Positions 9,186 to 18,939 of a DNA stretch of 64,000 nucleotides are shown in pieces (the first letter of the stretch is position 1; every line of letters starts with the position of its first letter). The position numbers and the translations under genes were made by a program. Where the stretch lies: NCBI GenBank assembly GCA_033220425.1, contig CM065650.1:2604001-2668000 (forward strand). Direction: 5' to 3'. This DNA is from Lepraria neglecta (taxonomy: Eukaryota; Ascomycota; Lecanoromycetes; Lecanorales; Stereocaulaceae). Below the pieces are notes generated by a model. The model was not told the origin of the DNA. It saw nothing but the letters and a program-made list of their open reading frames with translations, and made no database searches.

Positions 9186-11483
9186 ATGGGGCTCTTGTAA
9201 GTGTTCTACTACTTGTTGTGTTTCTAACACAGAGGCTGATCAACTTGTCTAACAGAGCCCTCGGAACCCCCCTGGACTGGCCAGAAGCCAAGAAAAACGC
9301 AGACCACGTTCGCCAATGGGGCATTGAGGTGGGTATGCGCCTTCGGAATAATATATGGAAGATTTGCTCATGTGGATGTTAGCAATTGCTTGCAATATGG
9401 AAGCGCGCCAAAGGCAAAGAAAGAGACGTTCTGCGGTGGGGTGATGAGGTACGCCAAGACCATGTGTCACGGACAGACGAAGTGCTCATCTTTGTCAGAT
9501 TGAGTACTTGGTAGTGGCTTTCGATGAAGATCGGCGGAAAGTCAAGCTGTCGTTACGCCAAGCGGACATCCTGAGAGACCTAGCGGAGGACTCGGTCTTG
9601 AAGGAGCAGGGTGGATGTGTGCCTGACCTTCAGGCGGGTCGACAGTATGCCTGTATTCTGAGACAGATATGGAAAAGCTAACCCATTCAAGTCATGGCGA
9701 TTCTATACCAGTCTTCCACCCAGAGTTTGGCCGCTTCATGCTCGAGGCAACTCCAGGCAAACCCTGGGGAATTGGTTTCAAGGACCTTCTGGATGTGGAG
9801 CCAAATATGAAATGGCGGTTAGTCAATGTCACTCACCATGTTTCGCGAGTGTCAAAGCTAACACCTTGAAAGAAGAGTAATAGCCAAAGATCACATGAAC
9901 TCGAACGAATATCCAATAACCCTTACCACCTTCCCTCGTCTAGGCACCCGAGACGATTTCATCGAGCCCTACTTCCCGCCCTCTGGTGAGCGACTACGAT
10001 CCCAGTTCCTGCCGGACGAGATTGCCAACCCTCATATCCGCTTTCCTACCCTGGCCGCCAATATTCGATCTCGGCGAGGCCGCAAGGTCGAGATCAACGT
10101 TCCTGTTTTCAAGGATGACAAGACCCCATCGCCCTTCAAGGACCCAACGGTGAATTACGACCTACACCAGTGGCCAGAGGATGACGATGTCCGGAACGGC
10201 GCGGCGAAAGATGATCATATATACATGGACGCGATGGCATTTGGGATGGGCAGCTGCTGCTTGCAAATTACTTTCCAGGCCAAGAACATCACAGAAGGAC
10301 GGAAGCTTTACGATCAACTTAGTCCATTGGGGCCTATAATGCTTGCATTGACTGCCGCAACGCCAATATATAAAGGTTTTCTTGCAGATACAGACGTGCG
10401 GTGGAACCAAATAAGCAGGGCAGTAGATGATCGGACACGGGAAGAGCTTGGGGAAGCGGTGAGTAGACTCTCCATCGAGGCTAGGAGTCTTTTTCTGACA
10501 TATGATAGCCACTCAAGCACGATCGGTGGCGAGTACCCAAATCTCGATACGCCTCCAACTCCACCTACATCTCTCAAGGCCCCCGATTACGAAAAGAGTA
10601 CATGGACCCTGACCTGGTAGTCGATCAAGACCTAAAGCAACGTCTTATGAACGGCGGCATGGATGACCTCTTAGCCACCCATTTCGCCCACCTCTTCATC
10701 CGAGACCCTATTGTCATATTTGCCGAAGACCTAAAGGAGCTTGACCTCAACAAGACCGACCATTTCGAAAACCTCCAATCAACGAATTGGCAGCACATGC
10801 GCTTCAAGCCTCCACCACACGACAAGGACACCGGCTGGCGCATCGAATTCCGGCCTATGGAGATTCAAATCACAGATTTTGAAAACGCCGCTTTCTCCGT
10901 CTTTATCGTCCTGATCACTCGCGCCATCCTCAGCTTCGACCTGAATTTCTACATCCCCATTCCACTCACGACCGCCAACATGGAAACAGCGCACGCTCGC
11001 AACGCAGTACTCGACCAAAAGTTCCACTTCCGGAACGATCCTCTTCCCCCTCGACCAATGAAAGTCAATGGTGCATCCGGCACCTCTACCCCTGCTCACC
11101 AGCCCTCCCGACCACCTACACCAACAGGTCCAGTTGAGGACGAACATTCCCTCATGACCATCGATGAAATCATCAACGGCCAATCAGGCACAGGCTTCCC
11201 TGGTTTGATCCCGCTGGTAGAATCCTACCTCAATAGCGTGAACGTCGACGTCGAGACACGCTGCGAACTCGCACGGTACCTAGATCTCATCAGCAAACGA
11301 GCCTCTGGTCAACTTTGGACAGCTGCGAAGTGGATTCGGCATTTCGTGCGCGAGCATGAAGATTACAGAGGAGATAGCGTAGTCAGTGAGCGTGTGAACT
11401 ACGATTTGCTCAAGGTGGTGGAGGAGATCACGGAGAATGAGGGCAAGACTGGAGTGGGCGAAGAAATGTTGCGATCTGGATGA
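9186..11483 (+). CDS. GSH1: Glutamate-cysteine ligase catalytic subunit
   Basis: It makes gamma-glutamylcysteine from Glu, Cys and ATP, the first and rate-limiting step of glutathione synthesis in the cytosol (EC 6.3.2.2). Exons: 9186-9196, 9256-9328, 9383-9448, 9499-9644, 9692-9817, 9873-10458, 10509-11483; 660 aa. The start was chosen because an 11-nt first exon (ATG GGG CTC TT) followed by a GTAAGT donor restores the family N-terminus MGLLALGTPLDWPEA. Family signatures across the junctions are LRWGDEIEYLVVAFD, FHPEFGRFMLEATPG, AFGMGSCCLQITFQA and RWRVPKSRYASNSTY, the last only after removing the 50-nt intron 10459-10508. Length fits fungal GCLs (eukaryotic GCL family). It converges on the alpha-galactosidase gene, the two stops being only 101 bp apart. 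Confidence 0.96.
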
Positions 11484-11584
11484 CACGACCCAAAGGCTCG
11501 GCATGTGGTTGATCCAGGTGTGATCCATGAGCCCTAATACAATCTCTCGAGCACCTTAACCCTAACCATCAAACTATTGCCCTC

Positions 11585-13294
11585 TTACAATTCATCCCTC
11601 TTCCTCATCCCTCCACCACCCTGACTCCTAAGCCTATAAACCACCACCCCATGACTCGGCACCTGCGCCATCAACGTCCCCATCGGCGCGATCGTCGACA
11701 CCTTGACACCCAGCAATGCAGTATCATTCGCCGTTACCCCATTCGCATAGCTCATAGCCGTGGCATTATACGTCTGAACCGGCAGTGTTGAGGTCGCATT
11801 GCTCTTGCTAGTTGCATTCGTAGCCATGGTCATGTTCCCCGTTATGATAGCTTGAGCGGAGGCATCGCTCATTCGATTGGCCCAGAGGTCGTAGACATCC
11901 CATGTTTGCATTAATCGTGGGACGGGGGCGTTGGATCCAGTAGTAACCAGATCAATGAAGATGTCGTTCATAGTAGCTGTCAGTGTAGCTGGGGCTGGTC
12001 CGGAGTTCACGAACGCAGCGACATAGTCTCCTCCGTTTAGTTGGCCCGTCCAGAAGGATTTTTCCCCTGCAGTGTAGGCGTCGGTAGAGTATGTTTCGTT
12101 CTGAGGCTGAGCTGGAGATTGCCAAACCCGGAGAGCGGGGATGCCGAGGGGGTCTTGGTTGATGGCTATTATTGCGGCATTGGAGTATATGGAGAGGGTC
12201 TGAGCCGTCATCGTCGTCACGTCGGTGCCCATGATGAGTGGAGATTTGGCTATAGCCCTGGGATACTGATCAGCAAAGAGTATAGAATCTCGGGTACATA
12301 TCCCAGGCTGTAGCATACCACATGCTGAAATGAGTCTTATACTCATCATCCGTCATCCTACTATTCCCCACCTCCAGCATGTCCAAATCATTCCAAGCTC
12401 CCGGCTGTGCCTTATTAAGGACCGGAGCCGCCTTATTCAAGATGTTCATAACAGAGCAATGAAACCCAGGAAGGGTACACTCGTACGTCGTGCAAGGGCA
12501 TCTCGCATCCGGCCTGTCGAAACTGTCATAGACGTCGCCAGACATGCGCCAGCTATTGGCGATAGTTTGTGCCCAATTCCAGGGGTTGTCTTGGCCCCAG
12601 TTGCACATTGAGTAGAGGATTGGGCGCCCGGTGGCGTTGAGGGCGTCGGACATGGCTTTGTAGCGGGTGTAAGTGATAAGAGCTGTGCCTTCTTGGCCTT
12701 CGTTGTAGCAGTTGTCGTATTTGAGATAATCTGCATGCTATTTTAGTCATGCTAATATCCAAGGGCTGCGGCCTCAATTCATACCGACGCCCCAATCCGC
12801 GAAAGTCTGTGCATCCTGCTTTTCCATGCCTAACGACGCTGCATACTGTGCACAGGTATATTTGCCAGCACTCGAGTACATGCCAAATCCCAGTCCTATC
12901 GAGTGAAGTTGATCCGCAACATAAGGTATTCCATGGGGAAACTTCGTTGCATTGGCTTGGAGAGTACCATTCGAGGTTCTACCATCTGACCAGCAGTCGT
13001 CGAGTATGACATAGTAGTAGCCTTAGAGACAACGTTCATAAGCATTCGTATGCCAGGTATCGGTAGAGGTAGAGGAGAAAGCGCACCAAGATCCCTGAGC
13101 CCAAAGTCCACCATCTTCTGCGCCGTGCTCAGCAGCAATTCTTCATCGACATCACAGCCAAAAGCATTCCAATTATCCCAACCCATTTGAGGAGTAAGAG
13201 CCAGTCCATTGTAGCTGGCAGTGCCAGCAGCGCTGGCTTCGAAATCCAGCAATGCTGCTATAGTAGCGAGGTAACCAATTATTGAACGGGCCAT
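11585..13294 (-). CDS. Secreted alpha-galactosidase, GH27
   Basis: It hydrolyses terminal alpha-1,6-galactose from galactomannans and raffinose-type sugars. Exons on the minus strand: 13087-13294, 12785-13021, 12319-12730, 11585-12257; introns of 65, 54 and 61 nt; 509 aa. The N-terminus is a hydrophobic signal-like segment ending near EASAAG, then LTPQMGWDNWNAFGC, the GH27 opening motif. YVILDDCWSDGR appears only after splicing intron 1. The nucleophile should be Asp154 in YLKYDNC and the acid/base Asp214 in SWRMSGD. The C-terminal beta domain carries several N-glycosylation sequons in an Asn/Thr/Ser-rich stretch. The protein ends RDEL, close to an ER-retrieval signal, which is unusual for a secreted hydrolase (see findings). 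Paralog identity (AglA/AglB) is not assigned. Confidence 0.96.
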
Positions 13295-13990
13295 TGTACT
13301 CGAGGAGGGTATGATCTGCCATCATAGGAAGAGTGACAGGATCAAGGGCTTATGTAGGCTTCGTTGAGCAGGTTCCCCACTTGTGACGGTTGAGGATTTG
13401 CGTCTTGGGATTGAGGGATGGCCTTTAGCCTCGCCGTATGAGGCAATAGCAGTGAGTAGGAGCCACTTTCTAAGTAATCATTGGACCAAGGCGGGATCCC
13501 AAGCAGAAGGAAGAGAACTGATGTCATGCGTGCAGGGGGCAATGGGACTTGGTGAGCATGCAATTGGATGAAGAAAGGCGGGGAAGGCTGCAGCGTTACA
13601 TACCAGGATTCCCTCTCTGAGTTGTCAAATGCCGAGAACGTGCCCTACGGAGTAGAGCTGATAGTTTCCGCGACACGAATTGCCCCCCGAATTTCCCCAA
13701 TCTGAAACATCTAGACAAATCACCTCGCCTAAAGGACCCGTTCCCGGCGATATTTTAGGGCTTTGACCGCTGGGGTCTCCATGAACTCCGGGTATGAATC
13801 CTTCTTGACAGCTGTCCTAATTTTGATATACGAAGATAATAGTATATGTTTGATTTTTCATAAATTTTCGTGATTCAGCCATTTCTGTTATTCCCATACA
13901 ACTCCATAGAAACCTTCATAGTCAGAATCCTATTCACATCCGTCTATTCAACACCATTCAGGTTCCATCATTGAACCCTAAGACTTCCTC
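13295..13990. other. Intergenic, alpha-galactosidase promoter side
   Basis: This lies upstream of the minus-strand alpha-galactosidase. No gene, RNA or strong repeat was seen. Confidence 0.5.
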
Positions 13991-14001
13991 ATCCCCCCAA
14001 C

Positions 14002-14417
14002 CCCCCGAGCCCAATCGTCATTCCAACAGCGATATCTACCATACCAAACGCCACATTTAATACCATGCTCTCCACACTAATACCTGCTATCGTTGGGCTA
14101 TGCGAGTGCTCCGAACGTGTTCGCTGCTCTAGCATTGTCCGACCAATGAAGTGCAGACAAGAACAAGCCAACAGCTACCCCGATTTGAATTTTGCACCAG
14201 ACTCTATGCAACATTATCCACCATAACTTCTCCGACCAATGAAGCGTGTACAACAAGCCAATAGCCACTCCGATCGGAATTTGCACCAGACCATATGCAA
14301 TATTTACCACCATACCCCCTCTAGTCAATGAAGCGTGGACAACAACAAGCTAATGGCCATTGCTGTTGAGGTTTGCATCAGACTGTATGCAATTGTGACC
14401 ACCATACCCGCGACGTT
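14002..14417 (-). repeat. Tandem ~93-bp repeat encoding membrane segments
   Basis: Units start at the shared CAATGAAG at 14144, 14237 and 14326 (spacings 93 and 89 bp), with a more diverged partial unit at about 14013-14075. On the minus strand each unit reads as a hydrophobic segment (GMVVNIAYGLVQIPIGVAIG and relatives, with MVVTIAYSLMQ and MVLNVAFGMVDIAVG in others) ending in LHWS. Divergence between units is moderate, so the array is old enough to have drifted while keeping hydrophobicity. Confidence 0.8.
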
Positions 14418-14700
14418 TACGCCTGGATTCGGGTTATTAAGCCCATTGGTTCTACTATTGATAAGTTCAACCCCGCTGGTAAACCCCGCGACAATAGCCG
14501 CAGACCCAGCCAACCCGGAAGGAATCTGGAGAAGGACCGCTGGAATTAGCAACGCTTGGGGCTCAGTGCTGTCTACCATAGATGGGGGCAGCTGAGGCTT
14601 ACCTGTGGTATCCACGTTGACAGAGATTGGCGCAGCTGCAGGAGGATCTGCTGGTCTAGAGATTGTAGTGGCTGCCACGCTCGTTGCCGCCGTTTCTCAG
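14098..14700 (-). pseudogene. Hydrophobic repeat protein, probably broken
   Basis: On the minus strand, reading from about 14680 toward 14325 gives a Pro/Ala-rich lead, then VLLQIPSGLAGSAAIVAGF and repeated membrane segments. A 63-nt stretch (GTAAGC donor near 14601, GCTAAT branch and CCAG near 14539) could be an in-frame intron, since 63 is divisible by 3 and both forms stay open. The frame ends at a TGA where the sister repeat units have TGG within LHWS. A second frame continues through two more units to 14098, and a third covers the last. No ATG with good context was found upstream (the open frame begins at a GTG). Either several small exons are missed or the gene has decayed. No family recognised. 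Confidence 0.4.
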
Positions 14701-15516
14701 GCGTGCATGGATATTGTGGGTAATACCGGTTGATAAAGCTCCCAGTGTGTTACTGAATTGCCCATTAAATGACCAGCGGAGGGAGGCCTAGTAACTGACG
14801 AGGTACCCCGCGAAAGCAATGCCGATTCAGCCCAGCTGAATCGATATATAATTTATTTTAGAATGACATACTCAATAAGGCGAGATGTCATTCTTGCAAA
14901 GGGCAAACGAGGACTTGGTAATCGCGCAATTGGACAAGGAAGATAACGAAAGGCAAGGAAGAAGGGTGACCAAAGAAAATTCGTTCCTATTTGTAGTGTA
15001 CAAAAACAATAGTAGTGGCATTATGATTGTGATTGCTATCTATGAGAATGAAGCTCACAGCGAGACCGCGCTGGCGCTCTGCGAGTATGTCATCAGCAAC
15101 GATTGCCTCCCCGCGCTCGTGTCTATGTGCATGAATAGCAAAGTTGTGATTCCAATCCACCCAACGAAGGACTTAGGCTGGCATGAGCATCGGAAAAAGA
15201 CCTAGAGGTACAATATCGTGAGGGTAATAGAAGCAAATAATGTAAAATGACCATGTCCTGCTGGTAGCGAATGTCGAATGTTGAAGTGAAAGCTGAATGC
15301 AACGAGTGACCATCAAGGCTTGCCTGCTCTTTCTTGCTTGCTTACTGTTAAGCGAACAAACATATGCTCCCCCATTACAAATGTCGTTTCCTGAAATATG
15401 AAAACCTCACGTATGCTGCGCCTTTCCATGGTACGATGGTGGGTATATTGTGTGCAGAAAGACAAGTCCAAACTCCAACGAGATTCCGTAAATCTCAAAA
15501 TGCATAAAGTCGTAAC
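14701..15516. other. Intergenic, PLC 3' flank
   Basis: A 106-codon plus-strand frame at 14885-15205 (ATG start) has no recognisable domain and weak protein character. It was not called as a gene. The remainder is the 3' flank of the phospholipase C gene. Confidence 0.4.
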
Positions 15517-18500
15517 TCAAGTTCCCTCGCTTGACTTGTCGCCGCTCACCGTCATGCTCGTGCTTTTGCTCGTACTCTTCTTCTCTGCCGGCTTTCCGTT
15601 CCTCTTCTCAACGGACAAAGTGCGTTTGAAGGTAGATGTTTTGAAACTAAACCCTCGCTTCTTCTCGGGCATTGGATCTTCCCTCTCGATGGTGACAGGC
15701 TCTTCCTTCTTGATCTTGCAGAAGAGAGCAGCGCAATTGAACTGATCTCCATTCGGGTCGTAAAGACGCAAGTGACGATAGCCTTGCTCAAGACTGCTCA
15801 ACTTGGACGTGAAGGTAGCCAAGGGGGTCTGAACTTGGTTTCCGTTGTAATAGCGTCCATCCTGAGAGTTCCAGACTGTCCATCTCACAAAGACCAAGCT
15901 AGGATATTTAGTCTCCAAGGACAACTTGAAGGTGTCACCGAAGATAGGATTAAAACCGTTGGCTTGGACCACATGGGTTCGTCTTCGATGTGGCCATCCG
16001 ATGCCAGACAGCCCGTTGCGTGCGGAAGCATCCTGTCCACCCTCACCTGACGCGATGCCTTTGCTTTTGTCTTCGGCGCTGAACATCTCAATCTCGACGT
16101 ATGGATCTAGAGGCGCATCTGGCGCAATTCCACGGGGCCGTGGTAGTTGTTGTGCAGAGATGATCTCGACTGAAAAGCGAATCAACTTCTTCTGGATCTT
16201 GCCAAGGCCGTGTATGGATGGTTCTGAAATCTCTTCCTGGATCGACAGCGACTCCCTCAATTCTCTGGGTTTCAGTACATAGCCAAGCTTATCGGAGCCA
16301 CTGGCAAACATTGCATCGTTCATCTGCATGGGGAGATCGTAGGTTTGCCAATTCAACGCCATCATTTGTACTCCTCGTCTCCAAAAGATCAGGGGGTCAG
16401 GGTTTGATGACTGTACTCGCCATGCTGACGGGTACACACGCATCAGGTGGCGCATGTTGTGCTTCTCAAGCTGCACTTTCTGGTCCGAACTGGCACAGAG
16501 CTCATCGAATTTGCGTTCAGCGATAGAAACGACGTGGTTGAATGTCTTGGTCTCCTGTCCAGTGAAGCTGTTGAATGAGATGCCTTGTGTGTAGACGCCA
16601 AGGTTACCGAGTGATTGTATGATTTTACTCCTGCGAGATTTGTTGGAGCCTTTTTTTGAACGTGAACTGTCCTTGCGCGTTCCACTGTCGCTGTCTTCGC
16701 TCGAGCCACTGACACTCGTGGTTGTCATCGAATCTCTCCCGGGACCCCAGTTCGAAGTACGCTCGGAAGGGCTCTTGGAAGGAGGGCTGGTCAGCAAAAC
16801 AGTGTTTGGCACTACGCCGTTGTCCAATATTTGAGGCCGAGACCACGGTGAGCTGAAGCTTCTGTCGCGACGTCCATTGGGCACATCACGGCGGTTGCCA
16901 GGCAACTCGGAATCGAGGTTTGGATCTGCTCCAGACTTCACTTTGATCAGGATTCTGTTGCGCAGATCCTCAGGCGATGGTAATCGGTAAGTATAAGATG
17001 GCAAAGGCTCTCGAACCAGTTGCTCTCCAAGCTCTCTGATCATGATGTCGACCATTGCTTGTTGCTGCTTTCCATTGCAATGAACCTCAAGAGACAGGAT
17101 CAATGGATAGTCGGATGCGTAGAAGGCATATCTGTCGATGACCGAGATGACATCCGCGAACAGGACGCTCGAAGTCATCGTGCGTCCGTGCATGACAATG
17201 GGACGACCGTCTGCTCCGTCCCAACAGTCAATCTCGACGCATCGACAATTGCGCTGCAATGTTCGAATGTAAGCTTCGGTGCTAGAGCTCCCAGCAACTT
17301 GTCGACCCATGAGGTATGTGTTGTGGGAGCTGGATATGAAGTACTCGTTCAAGGGTTTGTCAAATCTCACTTCGGGAGCCTTGAAATTCTGCACATTGTT
17401 GTCATCGGAACAGAGGAATGAAGTGAATGCAACAAAGTTCATCTGACTCGCATTCTCGTCTGAGAGATCTTGGCTAATTTGACTTTGGTTTGCTTGCCGG
17501 ATGTGTTTGTTGAAGATCTTGATCCAGTGTTTGTGGTCCCCGGGTACATTGACGCCTTGGGTTTGTTGTAAGAAATCGAGGAAGCTGTCAAGAGGCATGC
17601 CCTCATTAGGGTTCGGGTTGATTGATCTGTAGATGTCTTTGATATCGTTACGATGCTTCAGACGGCGAATGAAATCCTTGAACTGCTCAAAGTTGAGGCG
17701 GCCTGTATTATCTGGGTCGGCTTTCTCGAAATGGGCACGGAGCATGTTCTTCGAACAGTGAATGTGGAAGCCGTGGCACAGAGTCTCGACGCCCGCAAAA
17801 TCAAACGTCTCTTCGTTCTTGCCGTGGTCTGCACCTTTAAATTTTCTCGCCATCTCGTACTTCCAGTGATTCCTTAGTGTCTTCTCATTCAGCCGAGCAC
17901 CATTTATCCCATTTACGAGCTCGTACCGATATCTCTGAGTGTCCTCTAAGGCAGACGTCCACATCGTAAAGGTGATCTGGTTCGGAGCAATTAGATGCAT
18001 TGTTTTGAGTGGTCTTCCTTTTCCACGGTCTGGATCAGCATAGATGATGGTGAACCAGCGGTCCTCAAATTCCAGAGGGACACCGCATTCCTCTCGATAG
18101 TTTCTCGCCTCACTCTGAACACGGATTTGCTGTATATCATCAATGTAGAATTGCTTTGACAGGTTCGATGGATTCCAGTAAACCTTGGCTGAATCTGTGT
18201 CGAGGAAAAATGTAAGGTTCTTTCTTTTCCTCTTCGTGACCTTCGTGAGTTGGCTGCCTCTACAGATGCTCGCATTCACAATTGGAGCTATACCCCCCTG
18301 GGTAATTGCGGTTTCCAGGTTGTAACGTCGGTCCTCCAGACCCAAACCATGTATACCAATCCCTAGCCCTTGGGCAGGTTCTGGATCCTCTTGGACATCT
18401 TCGATGTCGGCCTCGAACTCAGTATCCAGCATGCCGTTATCCGATTCAGTACCATTCTTGCTATTGCTTCGGCGGCGTAGTATAGCGGGACCCGAGCTGC

Positions 18501-18939
18501 GATCACGGTTCAGGATGTGATTTGAGGACTGGCGGCGGCGAAGTCTGTTCTTTGCACCTCTCGACAGCCTGCGAATGAGACCGGGCGACTTGCTCGCTGC
18601 GATAGCTTCGCTCATCGCGCTGTGGAACTGTGTAGATGGCGCGCTCAGTGTAGATTCGGGTAGCTCTAGAGGCGTAGGCGAGAAGTCGACAGGAAGATTA
18701 CGGCCACGAGGGCCTTCGGGCGAGGACTGTATTGAAAGGGTAGCCGGGCTTGCAGTGGACGACGTTTCATTAGGTGTAAGGGCTGAAGCAGGTGTCACGG
18801 TCAAAGGGACAGAGATATTGATCTGGTGCTTGGCCGAGGGTTGGGAGGTCGGTTGAGTTGTGGGCGAAGAGGAGGGCCAGCCTCGTTTGCCGTTTGTAAG
18901 GGTGGGCGAAGAAGTCGCGGGGTGTGCGGAGGCAGTCAT
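15517..18939 (-). CDS. PLC1: Phosphoinositide-specific phospholipase C
   Basis: It hydrolyses PI(4,5)P2 to IP3 and diacylglycerol at the plasma membrane. Single exon, 1140 aa, ATG at 18939. Order of parts with approximate residues: Ser/Pro/Thr-rich disordered N-terminus 1-215; PH domain 220-340 (from SQLTKVTKRKRKNLTFFLD); EF-hand region from about 400 (FEKADPDNTGRLN); catalytic X box from about 515, with the first His in SSHNTYLMG at ~537, EIDCWDG carrying the Ca2+ ligands, and the second His in VMHGRTMTS at ~582; a charged Ser-rich X-Y linker; Y box from about 783 (GVYTQGISFNSF to GYVLKPREL); C2 domain 915-1075; basic Lys/Ser-rich tail. The order is that of delta-type PLC, and the length matches other mould enzymes with extended termini. 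The 1.9 kb upstream is gene-free. Confidence 0.96.
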   Translation of the reverse strand: MTASAHPATSSPTLTNGKRGWPSSSPTTQPTSQPSAKHQINISVPLTVTPASALTPNETSSTASPATLSIQSSPEGPRGRNLPVDFSPTPLELPESTLSAPSTQFHSAMSEAIAASKSPGLIRRLSRGAKNRLRRRQSSNHILNRDRSSGPAILRRRSNSKNGTESDNGMLDTEFEADIEDVQEDPEPAQGLGIGIHGLGLEDRRYNLETAITQGGIAPIVNASICRGSQLTKVTKRKRKNLTFFLDTDSAKVYWNPSNLSKQFYIDDIQQIRVQSEARNYREECGVPLEFEDRWFTIIYADPDRGKGRPLKTMHLIAPNQITFTMWTSALEDTQRYRYELVNGINGARLNEKTLRNHWKYEMARKFKGADHGKNEETFDFAGVETLCHGFHIHCSKNMLRAHFEKADPDNTGRLNFEQFKDFIRRLKHRNDIKDIYRSINPNPNEGMPLDSFLDFLQQTQGVNVPGDHKHWIKIFNKHIRQANQSQISQDLSDENASQMNFVAFTSFLCSDDNNVQNFKAPEVRFDKPLNEYFISSSHNTYLMGRQVAGSSSTEAYIRTLQRNCRCVEIDCWDGADGRPIVMHGRTMTSSVLFADVISVIDRYAFYASDYPLILSLEVHCNGKQQQAMVDIMIRELGEQLVREPLPSYTYRLPSPEDLRNRILIKVKSGADPNLDSELPGNRRDVPNGRRDRSFSSPWSRPQILDNGVVPNTVLLTSPPSKSPSERTSNWGPGRDSMTTTSVSGSSEDSDSGTRKDSSRSKKGSNKSRRSKIIQSLGNLGVYTQGISFNSFTGQETKTFNHVVSIAERKFDELCASSDQKVQLEKHNMRHLMRVYPSAWRVQSSNPDPLIFWRRGVQMMALNWQTYDLPMQMNDAMFASGSDKLGYVLKPRELRESLSIQEEISEPSIHGLGKIQKKLIRFSVEIISAQQLPRPRGIAPDAPLDPYVEIEMFSAEDKSKGIASGEGGQDASARNGLSGIGWPHRRRTHVVQANGFNPIFGDTFKLSLETKYPSLVFVRWTVWNSQDGRYYNGNQVQTPLATFTSKLSSLEQGYRHLRLYDPNGDQFNCAALFCKIKKEEPVTIEREDPMPEKKRGFSFKTSTFKRTLSVEKRNGKPAEKKSTSKSTSMTVSGDKSSEGT

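Noticed and set aside
11549-11567. Telomere-like CCTTAACCCTAACC (and CCCTAACCCTGAACCC at about 28579)
   Set aside because: Only about two units each and embedded in normal intergenic DNA; too short for an interstitial telomere. May be chance or a factor site.
15398-18275. Many plus- and minus-strand frames inside the phospholipase C gene
   Set aside because: Shadows of the 1140-codon PLC frame; the same applies to frames overlapping all other called genes.
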